Below, one piece after another: positions 32,073-45,070 of a DNA stretch of 64,000 bases. The DNA is from Favolaschia claudopus (Eukaryota; Basidiomycota; Agaricomycetes; Agaricales; Mycenaceae). Location of the stretch: positions 248,001 to 312,000 of the forward strand of contig JAWWNJ010000183.1 in the NCBI GenBank assembly GCA_037176885.1. The letters run 5' to 3'. Below the pieces are notes generated by a model that saw only the letters and a list, made by a program, of their open reading frames with translations, had not been told where the DNA came from and made no database searches. A program made the translations under genes and the position numbers. Numbering within the stretch: position 1 is the first letter of the stretch; each line of letters starts with the position of its first letter.

Positions 32073-34946
32073 TCAAACAGTATACACCTCATCCAGACGA
32101 CTAAAGAGCTTGATCGTGTTTCGGCCGCGCTCCTTCACCAGTGACTCCCACGCTGCAATTTCCCCCAACGACGCGGTCTCCTCAAATTCTTTATCCTTCC
32201 GACCACCCTTTTCCATCCAACGAAAGACTCCTGCATGACAAAACTGACGGAAAATGTATATTCTCTCACCCTTGCCCACCGGCGTCACACGGTACCTCTT
32301 GATGGAGCTTGGGATGAGGAAAGTATATCCCGGGCGCAACTGCACCTCTGCGTCTTCGTCGCCGAGGGCAAGACGTCCACCACGCCGGAAGTCGCCGCAA
32401 ACAGTCACCGCCTCGAATGTGCCGAAGGCAACATCGGGGTTTCTGTGGAGGACCGAAGGCGCGTCGCAAAATCCTATTTCCGCGCTGGTGAAAACAGACT
32501 TGATGAAAGGCGTAGAACCAAGGCGTCGAGCGACGATTTGATCGGTTTGGCCGGCGGCGTGAGCAAATGAGCGAGCGGCGAAAACCTGGTAGGCTTCTAT
32601 TGAAAGTAAGTACGGAGCAGTTGAGTGAAATAGACCCTCGACTGACCGTTTTGCAAGTTTGATATCTGTTGAAAGACGGCCGAGGACATGATGCGATTCA
32701 TCTCCGGAGCGATCGCTGGGTCGGGGGTAATATTGTAGATACGCTGACTCGATGATTAGTGAATGAAATCCGACGGAGAAATTTGAGACTCACATTGCGA
32801 AGAGGGCCGATAGTGAGCCCCCACGAGACGCATGACTCGTAGAGTCCGACAGAGGAAACATCAGCATCACGATGCAGCCGGGCAAAAAATTGATTTGCGA
32901 AAGTGACGTTAAGAGCCCAACAAATAGGACTGCTCTTCGGGGGAGGAAGAACGACCGTCATGACGATATCACGAGAGTCCAGCACAGGGCAAGGGTTGCT
33001 AGGCAAAATTGTCAATGATATGCACGAACATATGAAGTAGGACCTACTTGTCGTTCAGCTCGTACACTTTGTTGCGAGAAATCACGGCTCCGGCGTCCGG
33101 TTGCGATCGAGGTGGAGGTGTCGGTTTTTTGATCGCGCGCAGGATTTTGCGGCGTGGAGCGGCTGCCTGGCGTGCAGCCATAGCCTTTTTGGTGTTGATG
33201 ACTTCTCGCCCGTAGCGCTTGCGATGGCGCTTGGCGTATGTGATAAGTCGACGAGGGGGACGGTCGTAATCCGAAACGGTCGGGCTGGAATGCCGCGCAT
33301 GGAGAACGGGCTGCGAGGGGGAGGAGGTTGGCGAGCTGGTGTCAATGATGCTGTCCGCAGACTCAGGGGAAGATGAGCGCGTCGCGGCTGCCGAGGAGTG
33401 AGAGTGATCAGGGCGGGTATGATCGCCGGAAGGTTTTTGTAAAAGCAATGACGGGAGCGGAGGAGAGGACTCGAGTTGCGCTAATTCAACGTCGGTGTCG
33501 GTATAGTCCTGATACCGATAGTGAAGAGTCGGTCGCGGGCCTCGCGGCAAAAGGTCGATAGGTGGAGGAAAGTCGGTCTCATCGCTCCAGTCTGACGGTG
33601 AGAGATTGGGCGATCCAGGCCCTGATGCCGGATTCATAGTGGGTGTTCCAGGCGCCAATGCCGGATTCATGTCAGTGTCGGCATCCCCACCGTGTTCGTT
33701 GGAAAGGGACCTGAACGGAGGCGGCGGTGCTGACAGTGCGAAGGATGGATGTGCGAAGGATGGATGTATCCCGACGCCTGAAATGCGCTCGAACGGAGAC
33801 CCCAATGTCGCAATCTCGGGGAAGTCGTCCTGGCGGTTGGGCGCGACTGGCGAGGTTTTCTGAAGCTGGTCAACTTGGGCGTCCGGATCATCGCTAGCAA
33901 AGGACAGTTCCGACTCGGAATCTGACATCGACGCATCGCCATCTGAGTTGGTGTCAATTATGCGAAACCACCGGCAGTAGGTGAGACATCACCTTCAAGA
34001 TTGTTCAAAGCTCCGGCTGGTGAAACGTTCTCAATATCGGAGTCCACGGCATTGACAGTGGTGGCAGGAACGACGGGTGACGGAGGGTACAGAAGTTGAA
34101 GCTCCGCGTCGAGCATGGCCGCGTCAGCATCTGAGTTTGTTGAAGTTTGGATGAACGGACAAATCAAACAAGGATAATTATTAGTAATGAACGGACAAAT
34201 AAGGAAAAGATAATAATTACCGTCGGGATCTTCCGCGTGGTCCGATAGGGAAGTCGCTGGAGCATCGTCAAGACCTGTAATTGGTTCTGATGTCAATAGC
34301 AGCAGCGGTGAAAGGTTGTATGTACGCTACCTGGATTATCGGCTGAGTCGACCGCAGGGGCAGGAGGGGAAGTGGCGTCATTATCTGGAATTGAAATTAG
34401 AAACATTCGGTTGTTGATATTCATGGTTCTTACCGTCGTCATCATCCGCCATAGGTGTGAGTGGGCCGTTGAAGAGTTCGTAAAGGAGGTCGGAACCCGA
34501 GATATCTTCGCTTTGATGATCCGACAAGTCCCCGGAAGAACCCGAATGAGCTTGGGCGGTGTAGACAGCGAGTTGCGCGAGACGCTGAGCTTCGGTTGGC
34601 TCTTCACCATCCCAGGTTTGAGCGGCATAGGCAGCAAGCTGCCTGCGATCGTCCTCGAGGGAAATCTAAGATGTAAATGAAAACAAAAATCAGCCATGAA
34701 ACCAACGAGAGACATCAAGGTAAATTTACTGACCTCACCGCGGTAAAGCGGGTCAGTCTCCTCCAAGTCAATTCGCAACTGATTGATTTTGGTGACAAGA
34801 TTTTCGAAAGTATATGGGACAGCGCTCCGAATGGGGGTGCCGAGAGAAGGAGGAGGGAGCAATTTTGCGGTCGTTGGAACACGACGGGCAGAAGGGGGAA
34901 CAGGGAGGACAGGCCACCAAATGTTGAGCAAACGGAGAGAGATCAT
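32073..34946 (-). CDS. Double-stranded beta-helix protein, degenerate 2OG-Fe oxygenase-like
   Basis: About nine exons join in frame. The N-terminal half is low-complexity, acidic and Ser/Pro-rich, ending in a basic patch (YAKRHRKRYG). The C-terminal 250 residues resemble an agaric family with the jelly-roll fold of 2-oxoglutarate/iron dioxygenases, the fold also used by fungal TET/JBP enzymes that are reported to travel with KDZ transposons. Recognisable blocks are VFTSAEIGF, then GTFEAVTVCGDFRRGGRLAL, then LRPGYTFLIPSSIKRYRV and HAGVFRWMEKGG. In active relatives as I remember them, an HxD motif and a distal His bind iron. Here the first site reads HRN and the distal site reads KRYRV, so metal binding is probably lost. 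Family placement is moderate confidence. Confidence 0.65.
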
Positions 34947-35010
34947 TGTGAAGCGGGGGGTATTCTCGAGGGCAGAAGTTTCTTGTGTTTGCGATTGAGA
35001 ATTTCTGGGA

Positions 35011-35300
35011 TGTATATAAGCAAGCGGTTGGCTAGTATCATATGGAATTCGTTACCGTGTGACGAGTTTGAAGCGCTTGCTTTGCCCCAGAAAAAAGACC
35101 TGGTGAAAAGACACGAGATTAATGGGGTTGTACAACGAATTTACCGAAAGAACGGTTTCCATTCGTTGTCCAGGTGAGTATGTACGCGGTCTTCGAGCCC
35201 GCCCGCTTAAAGTCTATCAAAAGATTCAGGAACCCATTACGAGGAAAGTTAGAACCTAAAACGGGAATCAGGGTCGTACGAATGATGCGTTGTTTCAATC
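35011..35300 (+). pseudogene. Unassigned coding remnant, frameshifted
   Basis: The frame from ATG 35011 reads through IWNSLPCDEFEALALPQKKD and VVQRIYRKNGFHSLS, then meets a stop at 35175. A one-base shift at that point restores a similar basic reading (EYVRGLRARPLKVYQKIQ) to about 35260. The family is not recognised. It is either a frameshifted relic or an exon whose donor lies at the GTGAGT there. Confidence 0.35.
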
Positions 35301-36221
35301 CTCACCTAACCGGCTGTGATACTGACATTGACGGCGGAGTTTCGAGCTGCAATGAGCAGAAAAAGTGAGGGCCTGTGGGCGTGCTATAAAGGGTTCATTA
35401 ATTCCAGTATAATAATTATTTGCTTCGTTCCAATTGAAAAAACGCCCCCGCGGGTGGTTAAAGATTGTAACCTGAAGATTATTAGGTTCCATGGGTGGTT
35501 TTGCGGAGAAACCGATCGTTTCGGCCTTTCAGGGTCCACAATCCGAGGGACGGACGAGCACGCAAGATTTTCGGGCCAGATGGATGTATCCATGGCGCAG
35601 AGAAGTGCAATTCAGGGGGGAGTGGTGTTTCAGGAGAGTGAAAATGTGATATTCTTTGACTTACCCCGGTATTTTTGAGGAAATGCGCCAGGTAATGGGT
35701 TCCATGACGGCGGCCGCGCATTATGCCGAGTTACGCGGCCTTATTTGACCACATGGACAAGGAAAAAGCCAAGTCTGATCCCCATCTACATATAGCAAAG
35801 AAGGTTCGTGCAAAATATGACGAGTTCTAAGCGAGCAGCGGGTGACCGGAAATTTTGATGGAAAAACTGTAACCGGGTCTTGACTTCACCGAATCGACCA
35901 ACTCTATGCAACCGAAAAAGACCGAGTGTTTGAAATTTCGGCAATCGTCTCCGTCTCTAAGGAAGCTGCGTGCAAATGTCAAGTTCGGGTGGAAATACGA
36001 ATATGGCAGTTATTTGGAGGTGCTTACCATGAGCCTTCAATCATGTCGTACCGTTGATTCCAGCCATTGAAATTTGTACAAAGACCTCCTCTTCTAACTT
36101 CAGAGAGAGAAAGAAAAACTTACTTCCCCTCGCCCCAAAAAAAATTCGCTTTCCTACGCTGGCCGCCGTTCGAAAGCAGAAGAATCGCTTCCGCCCCGGG
36201 AAAGAAAACATCGCTCCTAGA
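35301..36221. other. Interval with one unassigned frame
   Basis: A plus-strand frame of about 120 codons (35316-35678) contains KIIRFHGWFCGETDRFGL but matches no family I know. The remainder to the RING gene shows nothing. Confidence 0.3.
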
Positions 36222-36894
36222 ATGTCGCAACCCGAGCCTGAGACAGGCCGCCAAAGACGAGGTTAGTCTTCATAACACCGATGCAAGGTTAAGAATTGAA
36301 AAAATCACCTTAGGCGCTTCAAACATGGGTGCATCGTATCGTGCCGCCACCAACCCAATTGCCCGGACCGCGTATTTTGCTCGACTTTACCGTCAAGAAC
36401 AAATTGAGCAAGCCCGCGAGCAAAGGTCAGAGGAGACGGAACTTTACCTAAACGGCTGGCGCCAGACACGCGAAGAGCCTCTGGAGCATGCCGACTTGTG
36501 GGTATCGGGGGAGGGACCAACTGAGCATGAACCTCGCCTTGAGCTTCATAAATGTGGGATATGCCTTTCTGTAAAATCTCACCCGGTCTCGTAAGGACTG
36601 AAGCTTTGGTTCTTGCATCGGAACTGATATGTTCGCAGGTATGTCTGTGGACACAGCCATTGTTATGTTTGCATCCGACTTTGGTTGGAGCGAAAATGGA
36701 CTTGCCCAAATTGTAGGGCACAGATGTGTCGACCGCCGTTTCGTCATTGGGGGGAGGAAGCCTCGGTGCGACTGTTTTATCCAGAGTGGAAGGACACGAG
36801 TGTTGTGGACTATAGTTGGGAGGGATTGATTTTTCCTGAGGAGCCTGCTGTCATTTCCGATAAGCCTGTCGTACTTGTGCCAGCGACGCCGTAG
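36222..36894 (+). CDS. RING-finger protein, cargo
   Basis: Exons 36222-36261, 36314-36590 and 36639-36894 give about 190 residues. After an N-terminal helical segment (YFARLYRQEQIEQAREQRSE) comes a C3HC4-type RING: CGICLSVKSHPVS, YVCGHSHCYVCIRLWL and WTCPNCRAQM, with all eight zinc ligands present and an intron inside the finger. RING domains recruit E2 enzymes, so a ubiquitin ligase role is likely; the target is unknown. It lies 264 bp upstream of the KDZ transposase gene on the same strand. The Met at 36222 (MSQPEPETG) is chosen because upstream codons in frame lack another ATG close by. Confidence 0.8.
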
Positions 36895-37158
36895 TTAGAG
36901 ATCGGAGGGAGAGTCGCGTCGATAAAGTAGATTAGATCGCGGAGAGAGTCAGTCGAAGCCACGTCAGGTGGCGGTGACCGGATCAATGTGCTGTTGATTA
37001 TCAATTTTATCTTGCTCCCGTCTTTCACGACGCTATTTTGCTCAAAATTATACACTATCCCGCTCCTCTTATGTGATTTGGCAGATGTCTACATCTACTT
37101 AAATGAGTCTACTGAGCTGTGAAACTTTCTCTCTGTCTCTCCCCTCAACCAACAAATC
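36895..37158. promoter_or_regulatory. Leader and promoter of the KDZ transposase gene
   Basis: This 264-bp interval lies between the RING gene stop and the transposase ATG. It ends in a pyrimidine-rich CTCTCTGTCTCTCCCC leader typical of basidiomycete genes. No clear TATA box is seen. Confidence 0.35.
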
Positions 37159-40100
37159 ATGCAACGTCGAGGACGCTCGCGCGCAGAAGATCACTTCGAT
37201 TTAGATGAAGACACTGGCGGGGATCAGTTCACTGCTACCGGGGATCGAGGCATCTACTTCAATACCGTATTCGATGGGCACCATCGGCAGGAAGAGCTCC
37301 TGAATATCTCACACAAGAAACGGCGACTGGACCCCAGCAATCTTGTCGACAACTTTGCTCGATGGGTCCCGGTTCCCGACTCCGGCTTCTCTGAGGAGGA
37401 CGCGCAGCTGCCAGTGTCGAATTCCGACAATACAACTTTGGGCAAACGAAAAGAATATACCAGCACGGTAAGAGGTGCTCTTTGAACGGGTAAAGTTGTG
37501 CAAGCTGACATCATCCGTAGAAGGATCCCATGTCTCTTTGGAGACCGCTGAAAGGCGATTTTTTAGCCGAACTCCTGCGGCACGAGGGTCTAGGCGACGA
37601 CACAAATCACCCGACCTGTGCGCTTTGCGGCAATGAGTTCCCTCCGACTCCTCGTTCGTCAGGATCAATGCGGATGCTTAAATGCTGTGACTGCGGGGAA
37701 TACCTCCAGTGTCGCGATTGTTGCTTGCAACATCATCAACGAACTCCGTTGCATTCTATTAAGGTGCGTGCTTTGCGTGATTGAGTTGCTTAGCGGTTTC
37801 ATGAACTTGCCATAGGAGTGGAATGGAAATTTCTGGTTCCCTTGTACTCTCGACCACATCGGTCTCATTTATCAAATCGGGCATGGGGGATTCCCCTGCC
37901 CTTATCCTGATACGATTGTACGGAAGCTAACCGTGATTGACGCACCAATTATTCACCAAATCTCCGTGACGTACTGCAAATGCTCAAAATCCGACAATGC
38001 CGACAATCTTGAACAATTGCTCAGAAATGCCTGGTATCCCGCCACGGTCACCGACCCTGGCACATGCGCGACTTTCCGCAGTCTCAAGGCGTATAATCTG
38101 TATGCGGTTGTCGGCAATATGAATGTCCGAGACTATGTCACATCGATGGAGCGCATGACCGATGCCAGCGCGAGTTCCGGGCTGACTTGGCTGCCGGTTT
38201 GTTGTCTCATTTTCTCGTCTTTGGATAATTCATGCTTATCTATTGCGTGTACAGGACCGCTACAAACAGTTTGGACGTATGGCCCGCCAGTGGGCGTTTT
38301 TGATACGCTTGATGAGGGCGGGCCGGGGACACGATCCAAAAGGGGTTGAGAACACGGCATTGGGCGAGTGCGCCGTGCGATGTTGGGCTTGTCCCCACGA
38401 TGGAAGAAACTTGCCTGAAGGATGGCGTGAAGTTGACCCTAAATACCAGTAAGTTCGACGTTCCTCAGACATGGTTCCCATCTTCTCATCTACGACGGCA
38501 GATTCCTTTACATGTTGATACTTGCGGTTGATGCCAATTTTCGGCTCCGCAATCGGATCCGAGTTAACGAGTTGGATGACCCGTCGCTAGGTCCGGGGTG
38601 GGGGTATTGGGTAGAGCCAACACGCTATCGAGACCATCTCAAGAATTATGTTGGCGAGAAGGAGGTTTGTTTCTTCTTCTAACTGGAATATTTGATTAAT
38701 CGTCGATGAACAAGTAGATCAGCACTTGTATTGCCTTTGCTGCTCTCTTGCAAAAAGACTCGCGAATGACAACCGGATTGCGTGTGACGGGAGTAGGGGG
38801 ATGTGTCTGTGCTCGACATGAATGTATGCGCCCGAATGGGCTTGGAGATCTCCAAGTGGGAGAGAGGTATTTCAATATTTCGCGTCATGTTGAAGGATCT
38901 GAGAATTTGCTAGGTATTCCAATATGGATTTCATAGTATTGGCGGCTTTAGCGGGGTTCACCCTTCTGTGCTTGACGATATCATACGACATCGCGTGTCA
39001 ATGGAAGATCCATTTGACAGAACGCGTCAAACATCTTCCACCGGACATGCGGCATACACTGGACGACACACAAATTCAATTTGGTCTCCCGGTTTGGCAT
39101 GCAGCGTCGCATAACGAGGATTGCCAAAACGAAAACAGTTTGAGTTTTAAAGTCGGCATTGGCAAAACTGATGGGGAGGGCATCGAAAGGACCTGGTCGC
39201 GATTAAATACGGCATCATTCTCTACCAAAGACACCGCGTTGGGGGTGAGAGCGGATACTATAGAGGGAAAGATAGATGATCATAATTATCTGAAGAATGT
39301 GGGACAAGGTAAGTTTGCGTCCGCTACAGTGCCCCAAATACTCAAGTTGTAGATGAAGGAACGACACTACAACGAAAACTGGTCGTCGCTATCGCCGAAC
39401 GTGATCGACAGATTGCAGCATTCAAAGATGTCAGCAAAACTGTGGAGAAGGAGGTTAAAGCGGAGTGGAAGAAAAGTATTGCCGAATGGCTTGAGGACAA
39501 TCATAAGCCGAACCCATATGTGATCTCTCGAAAGGGTGGGTTGTTTTACTCCCTGTTGAACCGTTACTCATCTCTGTATGTGAACAGACTGCCCCACAGA
39601 GGCGCAGGTTCGACTTGAAGTACGGCGTGATGAGGAGGCGCTTACAACGGCAGGCAACGCTCCACTCCATGGTCGGAGCGCGACGGCCTTCCTTGTTGCC
39701 GGCATTCAGCTTGAAGACGCACAGTAAGCTCCAGACCCTCTCATAAATCATGCTGACGGGATGTACTAGGCGACGTATCTTGACGCAATCAAAGGGAACC
39801 GCTTTAGTTGCGGCAGATCGTGAAAACAAAATTCAAGAATGGCGTCATTCTCTACTTGTCAAAATTTCAAAATTCCGTGCGTTACAAAAAGTCTATATGC
39901 CTGGGGCCAGTGCGATGCTGGAGGCGATGGAGAGGGAGCGGGATTTGGAGTTGCCGCCCGTCAAGGCGGAATTGGTGACACTTCTGATGCCAAGCCAGGC
40001 GGTCGATGCGTGTATTCCCGGTCTGGCCGAAATGGAGGGGAAGTTGAGAATCGCTCAATGCGAAAACTCACTCCACTCCCTTCGTGCCCGTCTCCACGCA

Positions 40101-40838
40101 AAGCGGCACCTCATCGGCTTTCGCAATACTCACATCGTTGGTCAAGCCCCAAGTACGAAGGCGCGCACGTTGATCGAGGAGGTAGGCGAGCGTGTTCAAG
40201 CTTACGCGGAACGCTACCGCCGCGGACGGCAAGCATTGATTGATTTGAAAATTGCGGATGCTCACCCACATTTGCGAGTCTTGAAGCCGGAGGACGTTCA
40301 ACTAGACGGGGACGACGGGGAAAGCGATGCAGCATCTCGAAAGAAGCTATCAATGATTGGGGCGGGTCGAGGAGCGCGCGCGCCCCGTAACGCGCCCGGA
40401 ACATCGAAGCGGGTTTTATCTTGGATCTGGACTGCTCCAGGCTCGCTTGACGAGCACACCATGCATGAGTGTACGTCGCTTTGACAACGGCATCAAATAC
40501 TGATTTCTGACTCAAATTGGATAGCCGTACGTGTCGAATGGTCGAGGGCTCTTGCGAGGAAGACAAGATGGTGTGAGGAGGTAATGCTGCTGCGGGAAGA
40601 AATGCGCAGAGTTCTTCGTTATTTAAGCTGGCAGGCAGAATGGTGGCGGGAACGGGTTGGGAGTAGAGGGGATTTAACTTTGGAAGGCGGCGCGGGAGTC
40701 AATGCCTATGCGCTCAAGCAGGCGGGGTGGCATGACAGGTTGGCGGAGTATTTCCGCACGAAGTGGAACGTGCCGGCGGTGACAGTAGCACAGCATATAT
40801 TGGCTGAGGGTGAGCTGGATCAAGTTTCGCTTGAATAG
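37159..40838 (+). CDS. KDZ-family DDE transposase
   Basis: Eleven exons (37159-37467, 37521-37763, 37816-38196, 38255-38448, 38502-38664, 38718-38866, 38914-39308, 39353-39535, 39588-39723, 39770-40470, 40525-40838) join with consistent phases to about 1055 residues and no stop. A CxC2-type cysteine cluster (CALCGNEF, then LKCCDCGEYLQCRDCC, residues about 135-165) is the zinc module typical of KDZ transposases. Catalytic-core landmarks are VDANFRLRN (Asp, near 382), SYDIACQW (Asp, near 505) and GEGIERTWS (Glu, near 569), an RNase H-fold DDE triad. A long helical C-terminus follows. It cuts and rejoins transposon ends in the nucleus. It sits about 300 bp (excluding the nested element) from the right terminus and appears complete. 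Confidence 0.93.
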
Positions 40839-41034
40839 GATGTACAAATATGATGCTCTACTAAATAGGAAATCGTCTTTTTTTTGTCTCCAATTTGGTC
40901 CTTGTCCAACGCTCGCGATCACGACAACAATAATGATTTGCACGGAATTGATGCGAGACTGATTGAACAACAACGACGGGATCGAAAGCACGGCAAATAG
41001 ATGACCAAAGGCCCAGTGTAAGCAGAAAGTAAGC
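40839..41034. other. 3' flank of the transposase gene
   Basis: This short untranslated flank ends with the 8-bp AAGTAAGC duplication (41027-41034) of the nested TIR element. Confidence 0.5.
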
Positions 41035-44000
41035 CAGCTAAGGTACCAACGTTTTGATGACAAATCGACCTTCAAGGTGGGGTTAATCGGGTCAACTAAA
41101 CCTAGCCTCAAGCTCGAGCAACGACGTCGAGCATCACATAATGAGCCTTACCTCCGAGGCCTTACGCTATTCTAGGACCGCGTCGACGTTGGCGGCGGCG
41201 TCTTCGTTGTGGGCGGGTTGTTTGATCGTGTTATGATTAGATCAAACCCTCCGTCGTCACTCCCTCCTCGCTACTCTGTCTATCCCTCTCTGATCCCTCT
41301 ACTCTTTCGTGCTTAGGCGCATGTCGGGGCTCTGGGCTATTCATATGGCACCTTTCTGGGTCTTTTGGGAGGAGATAGAGGTGTTGGGACTGTGGTAACA
41401 TTCGGCCTACGGTACGCCTTTCCACCCTCCGCGTTGAATGACGGTGAATCTAATCGATTCAAGTATTCTACAGCAAGCTTCTGTCCATGTAAGAAGTCTA
41501 CATGCAAAGTCTCAGACCACGACCATGGCCCTAGCATCCGCCTCCGTCGATTACCACCCAGCGTACTTTGCGCCCCCTTCGCGCTTCTGCTTACCCTACG
41601 CCCCTCAACATGTACCAACATCCTCTAACGCCTCACTGCCATCTACCTCTCGGCTTGAGGTTCTTGTATTCCACCTCGCATCGTCGCTTCCGCCCCGCCG
41701 CCGTCGGCTCCGTCCCACCGCCGCCAGTTTCACCTTCACCGTTCACGCAGTTCTGTCTTGTGGAGCTCGGCATTGCTGTACATATACCTCTAGTGTTCTT
41801 CGTCGCTGCGGTCTCCCCCCCTTGTACCGCCGGTTCCGTGTCTGCGTTCTGTAATCCGCGAGCTATGCCTGCCCTGCGCCTTCCAGAAATACGCCGCCTG
41901 CCCCATTACATTCCAACACATTGCCTTCAGTTCCTTGGCGGCAGGTCGCCTTCCGCCGCCGCACGATTGATTTCTTGCACCTTCCTCCTTGCGGTCTGAA
42001 AAGATAGCACAGCACCACCACCTTCAGCATGCCGTCCTCGCGCTCTCCTAGATTCTCTCGCTCTTCTCACGCCTCCAACCTTGCACCGCCGTCGCCGGCG
42101 TCGCTCACACCGCCGGTTCCCCCTGCTGCCGTCGCTTCGCCTTCCTTTCGGTCTACCACACTCCAAACACGACACCAGAACTTTCGGCGCACCACCCCTG
42201 ATCTTGGTGGCTGCCACGAGCCTGCTCCCCCTCGCACTGGCGATTTCACCTACGTTCGGTGTTCGACCTCTCCCGCCCTCAATCGCCCGAGCAATCCCAG
42301 ACGCCTCCGACGCCGTCTCCGTCTTGTATATTGCACCTTCCACCTTTGTGCCTTTGGCTACCTGTGCGTTCCTCAACCGCACCCGCTACATATACATCTG
42401 TGCCTCTATAGCCGTCGCCATCGATGTCCCCCATTCGCTCCCGTCATGTCGATCCGTACTGTTACTTTACACTTAGCCTCCAAATAGCTTCCGCACCATC
42501 CGCCCTTAGCACCTGTTCATCTACGGCCGCCGTCGTCGATGTTGCCGCCGTCGTCGACGTTCATTCCTCGTCAATTACTGTGACCTGCTGTGTTGTGATC
42601 GAATACATCAATATATTATCATCCTTCTCGCATATTGTATTGAAATGAACAGACTGGAGCTTTGTTTTCACCGTCGGAGTCCCTTTCCGTCATTTGCGCC
42701 TCCGTTGCCGTCGCCTAGATTTTGTGCTGAAATGAGAATGATTGGATTTCATCTATATTTCAACAGACAACAGACATTACAAGCTGTCTGTATAGTCTCT
42801 CAGCATGTATTCCTGCTGTGTTTTTGCCAAGAAGTAGGCTGCTCATGATACTTGTACTGTGAGGGTAAGCCAGAGCATTATCAGCACTAAGAACTAGAGT
42901 GCCTTTCAGGCCATTTTGTGCAAGCGAGACAAGAATTCGGAAACTTAACGAAATTTTTACATAGAAAGTTTCGGGCGTGCTACAGAAACAATTTCCGATG
43001 GTTATTGGAGGCACTTCCTTGAGGAAAAAAAGCACGGTAAGCAAAATCGGAAGCGGTCAGATTTATTCAGCTCACCATTGGCTGGCCTTAGAGCGGCCTT
43101 TTACGTCTGTGGCGGCTGGTGCGATAATTACCGCGGGTGTTGTGCGGCGAGACGTCGGGATCGACATGCCGTCACCCGCCCGCCCTGTACGGTAACATGA
43201 GTGCACCGTGTTTCCAGTTGAATCACAGCAGTTTCTGGTCTCTCAATCTTCTGTTCATTCTCAGCTGTTCGCCGCAAAGTCCCTCAACCGCTTCCTAACT
43301 GGTACACTCTCGAACCCGACGCCGTTGCCTGTGAATCATTGCCGACGTCGACGCTTCTCACTGCGCCTCAAGCCTCTTGTACCTACAAGTGACATAATTG
43401 CTCAGCACTTTCTTTCTGCTACACGGATGTTCAATCTTGTTTTTGCTTTGAGGTGAGTATAAACTACGTGCTAAAACTGTTTTCCTCGATAATGATGCCC
43501 CACTTGTTCGTTGCGTTTGATTCTGGGCCAGATACACCTCGCAACTCAGCCATCGATCCGAGGTTCTTGGCTATCCCGCAACGAAATCACCACGCCTCGC
43601 CACGCCCGTCGTTGCATCACATCTACCGCCGCCGTTGTCGTCACACCCACCGCCGGCGTCGAATGCCTAGCGATATAAAAAACGTCTCTAGCCCTGCTCC
43701 GGCTACCTCAAATCCTACCGCATCATCACGCTCGTAGTCACAACGCCATACCACAAAACCGTCACTATCCACCGCTCCCAAACCCCGCCTCCGTCGTCTC
43801 CACAACGACGGAGGGCGCCGCTGGTGGGGATTACCAACATCGACGGCGGCGGGAGAATCGGGGCTTATGGTGATGACTGCGCGCAACAAGTACATGGATG
43901 TTTGAGGGTGCTTGCACGACATTGAGGGCTCTTTCCCAGCAATTTATTACGATTTTCGCGACGGTGTCGACGGAGGTGGCGGCGAAGGGAAGTCAAAAGC

Positions 44001-44636
44001 GAAGCAGATGAGCAAGTTGATGGAACAAGAGAAGATAAACATTGTTGGGGGTGGCATGGCCTGCGCATTTTTCACGATTGGCGGGAAATTTCGATTTGTA
44101 CCGGCGTCGCCGGAGGTGAACGCCGTGTCAGAAGCGAGATGTAGGTGTGCAGAGATAGAGCTGTGGTCTGACACGAAATTTGAAGTATATCGGCCGTCAG
44201 AGACGATGGAGTCGACAAAATCCAACACCGACGAGAACGGTAGCCGACAGCGACGGAGGCGCAGATACATGAAGAGGACGACAACAGTGGGCGAGAACCG
44301 AGACTCCAAGTAGCGGAACGATTGTGCAAAGCGCCGCAATAGATTTGTGAATGGGACGAAGGTGGATGCGAGAGTCGAGGACGACGACGGCGGCGCGGTA
44401 ACGCGGTTAACGACAAGAGTGATCAAACAGATCAAGCTGCCAAACAAGGATCAAAGAATGCACTAGACACGGCATCCCCGGCACTAGCCCCGTGCCGGGG
44501 CATCGCTTGTGATGCCGAACACTTAAATTCGACCAATGCTGGTTCAATCGACGACGACGACGACGAGCCCCCGACGTCGACGCTCAACCGCCGTACCCCA
44601 ACGTCCCAATTAGGCTTAATACCTCATTTTACGTGA

Positions 44637-44964
44637 TGTAAGGGCGGAGTCCCAATATCAATGATCCGTATTTTGTTCCACTTCGGCATTCGCCGAAGTT
44701 CAAGTCGTCGTGTTCGATTTCGTGTCTCTTCGTGTCCCCACGTAGAGACACGTCCTTTTGACTCATTCCTTACTCCATTCAGTATGTAGTATCAAGTATA
44801 TAAGCTAGATAGGTTGTACAAGTAAGTAGCATTCTTCGAATCGAGACTCTTCACTACGTATATCAGCGAACCCTCAAGAATCTCGACTCACAACAACTCT
44901 CAATCTCTCGTGTGTCGCTGACCATTCTAGTCTTCAAGTAAGCAAGAATCTAGGCGACCTCACA
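44637..44964 (+). repeat. 5' LTR of the gypsy element
   Basis: This 328-bp LTR carries AGTATATAAGC near 44796 as probable promoter. It was inserted into the right inverted repeat of the TIR element. Confidence 0.93.
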
Positions 44965-45070
44965 TTTTTTTACGTACATCTCTTTATCTCGTTTCACCCT
45001 ACGCTCTCGGACTGATCACCCGGTGCGTTTATTTCTCTAAATTTTTGCTAATAAATTTTCTCTGTTAGAC

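Noticed and set aside
41337..44447. Numerous 60-170 codon frames in the TIR element
   Set aside because: They overlap on both strands, follow CG-rich triplet repeats and lack conserved domains.
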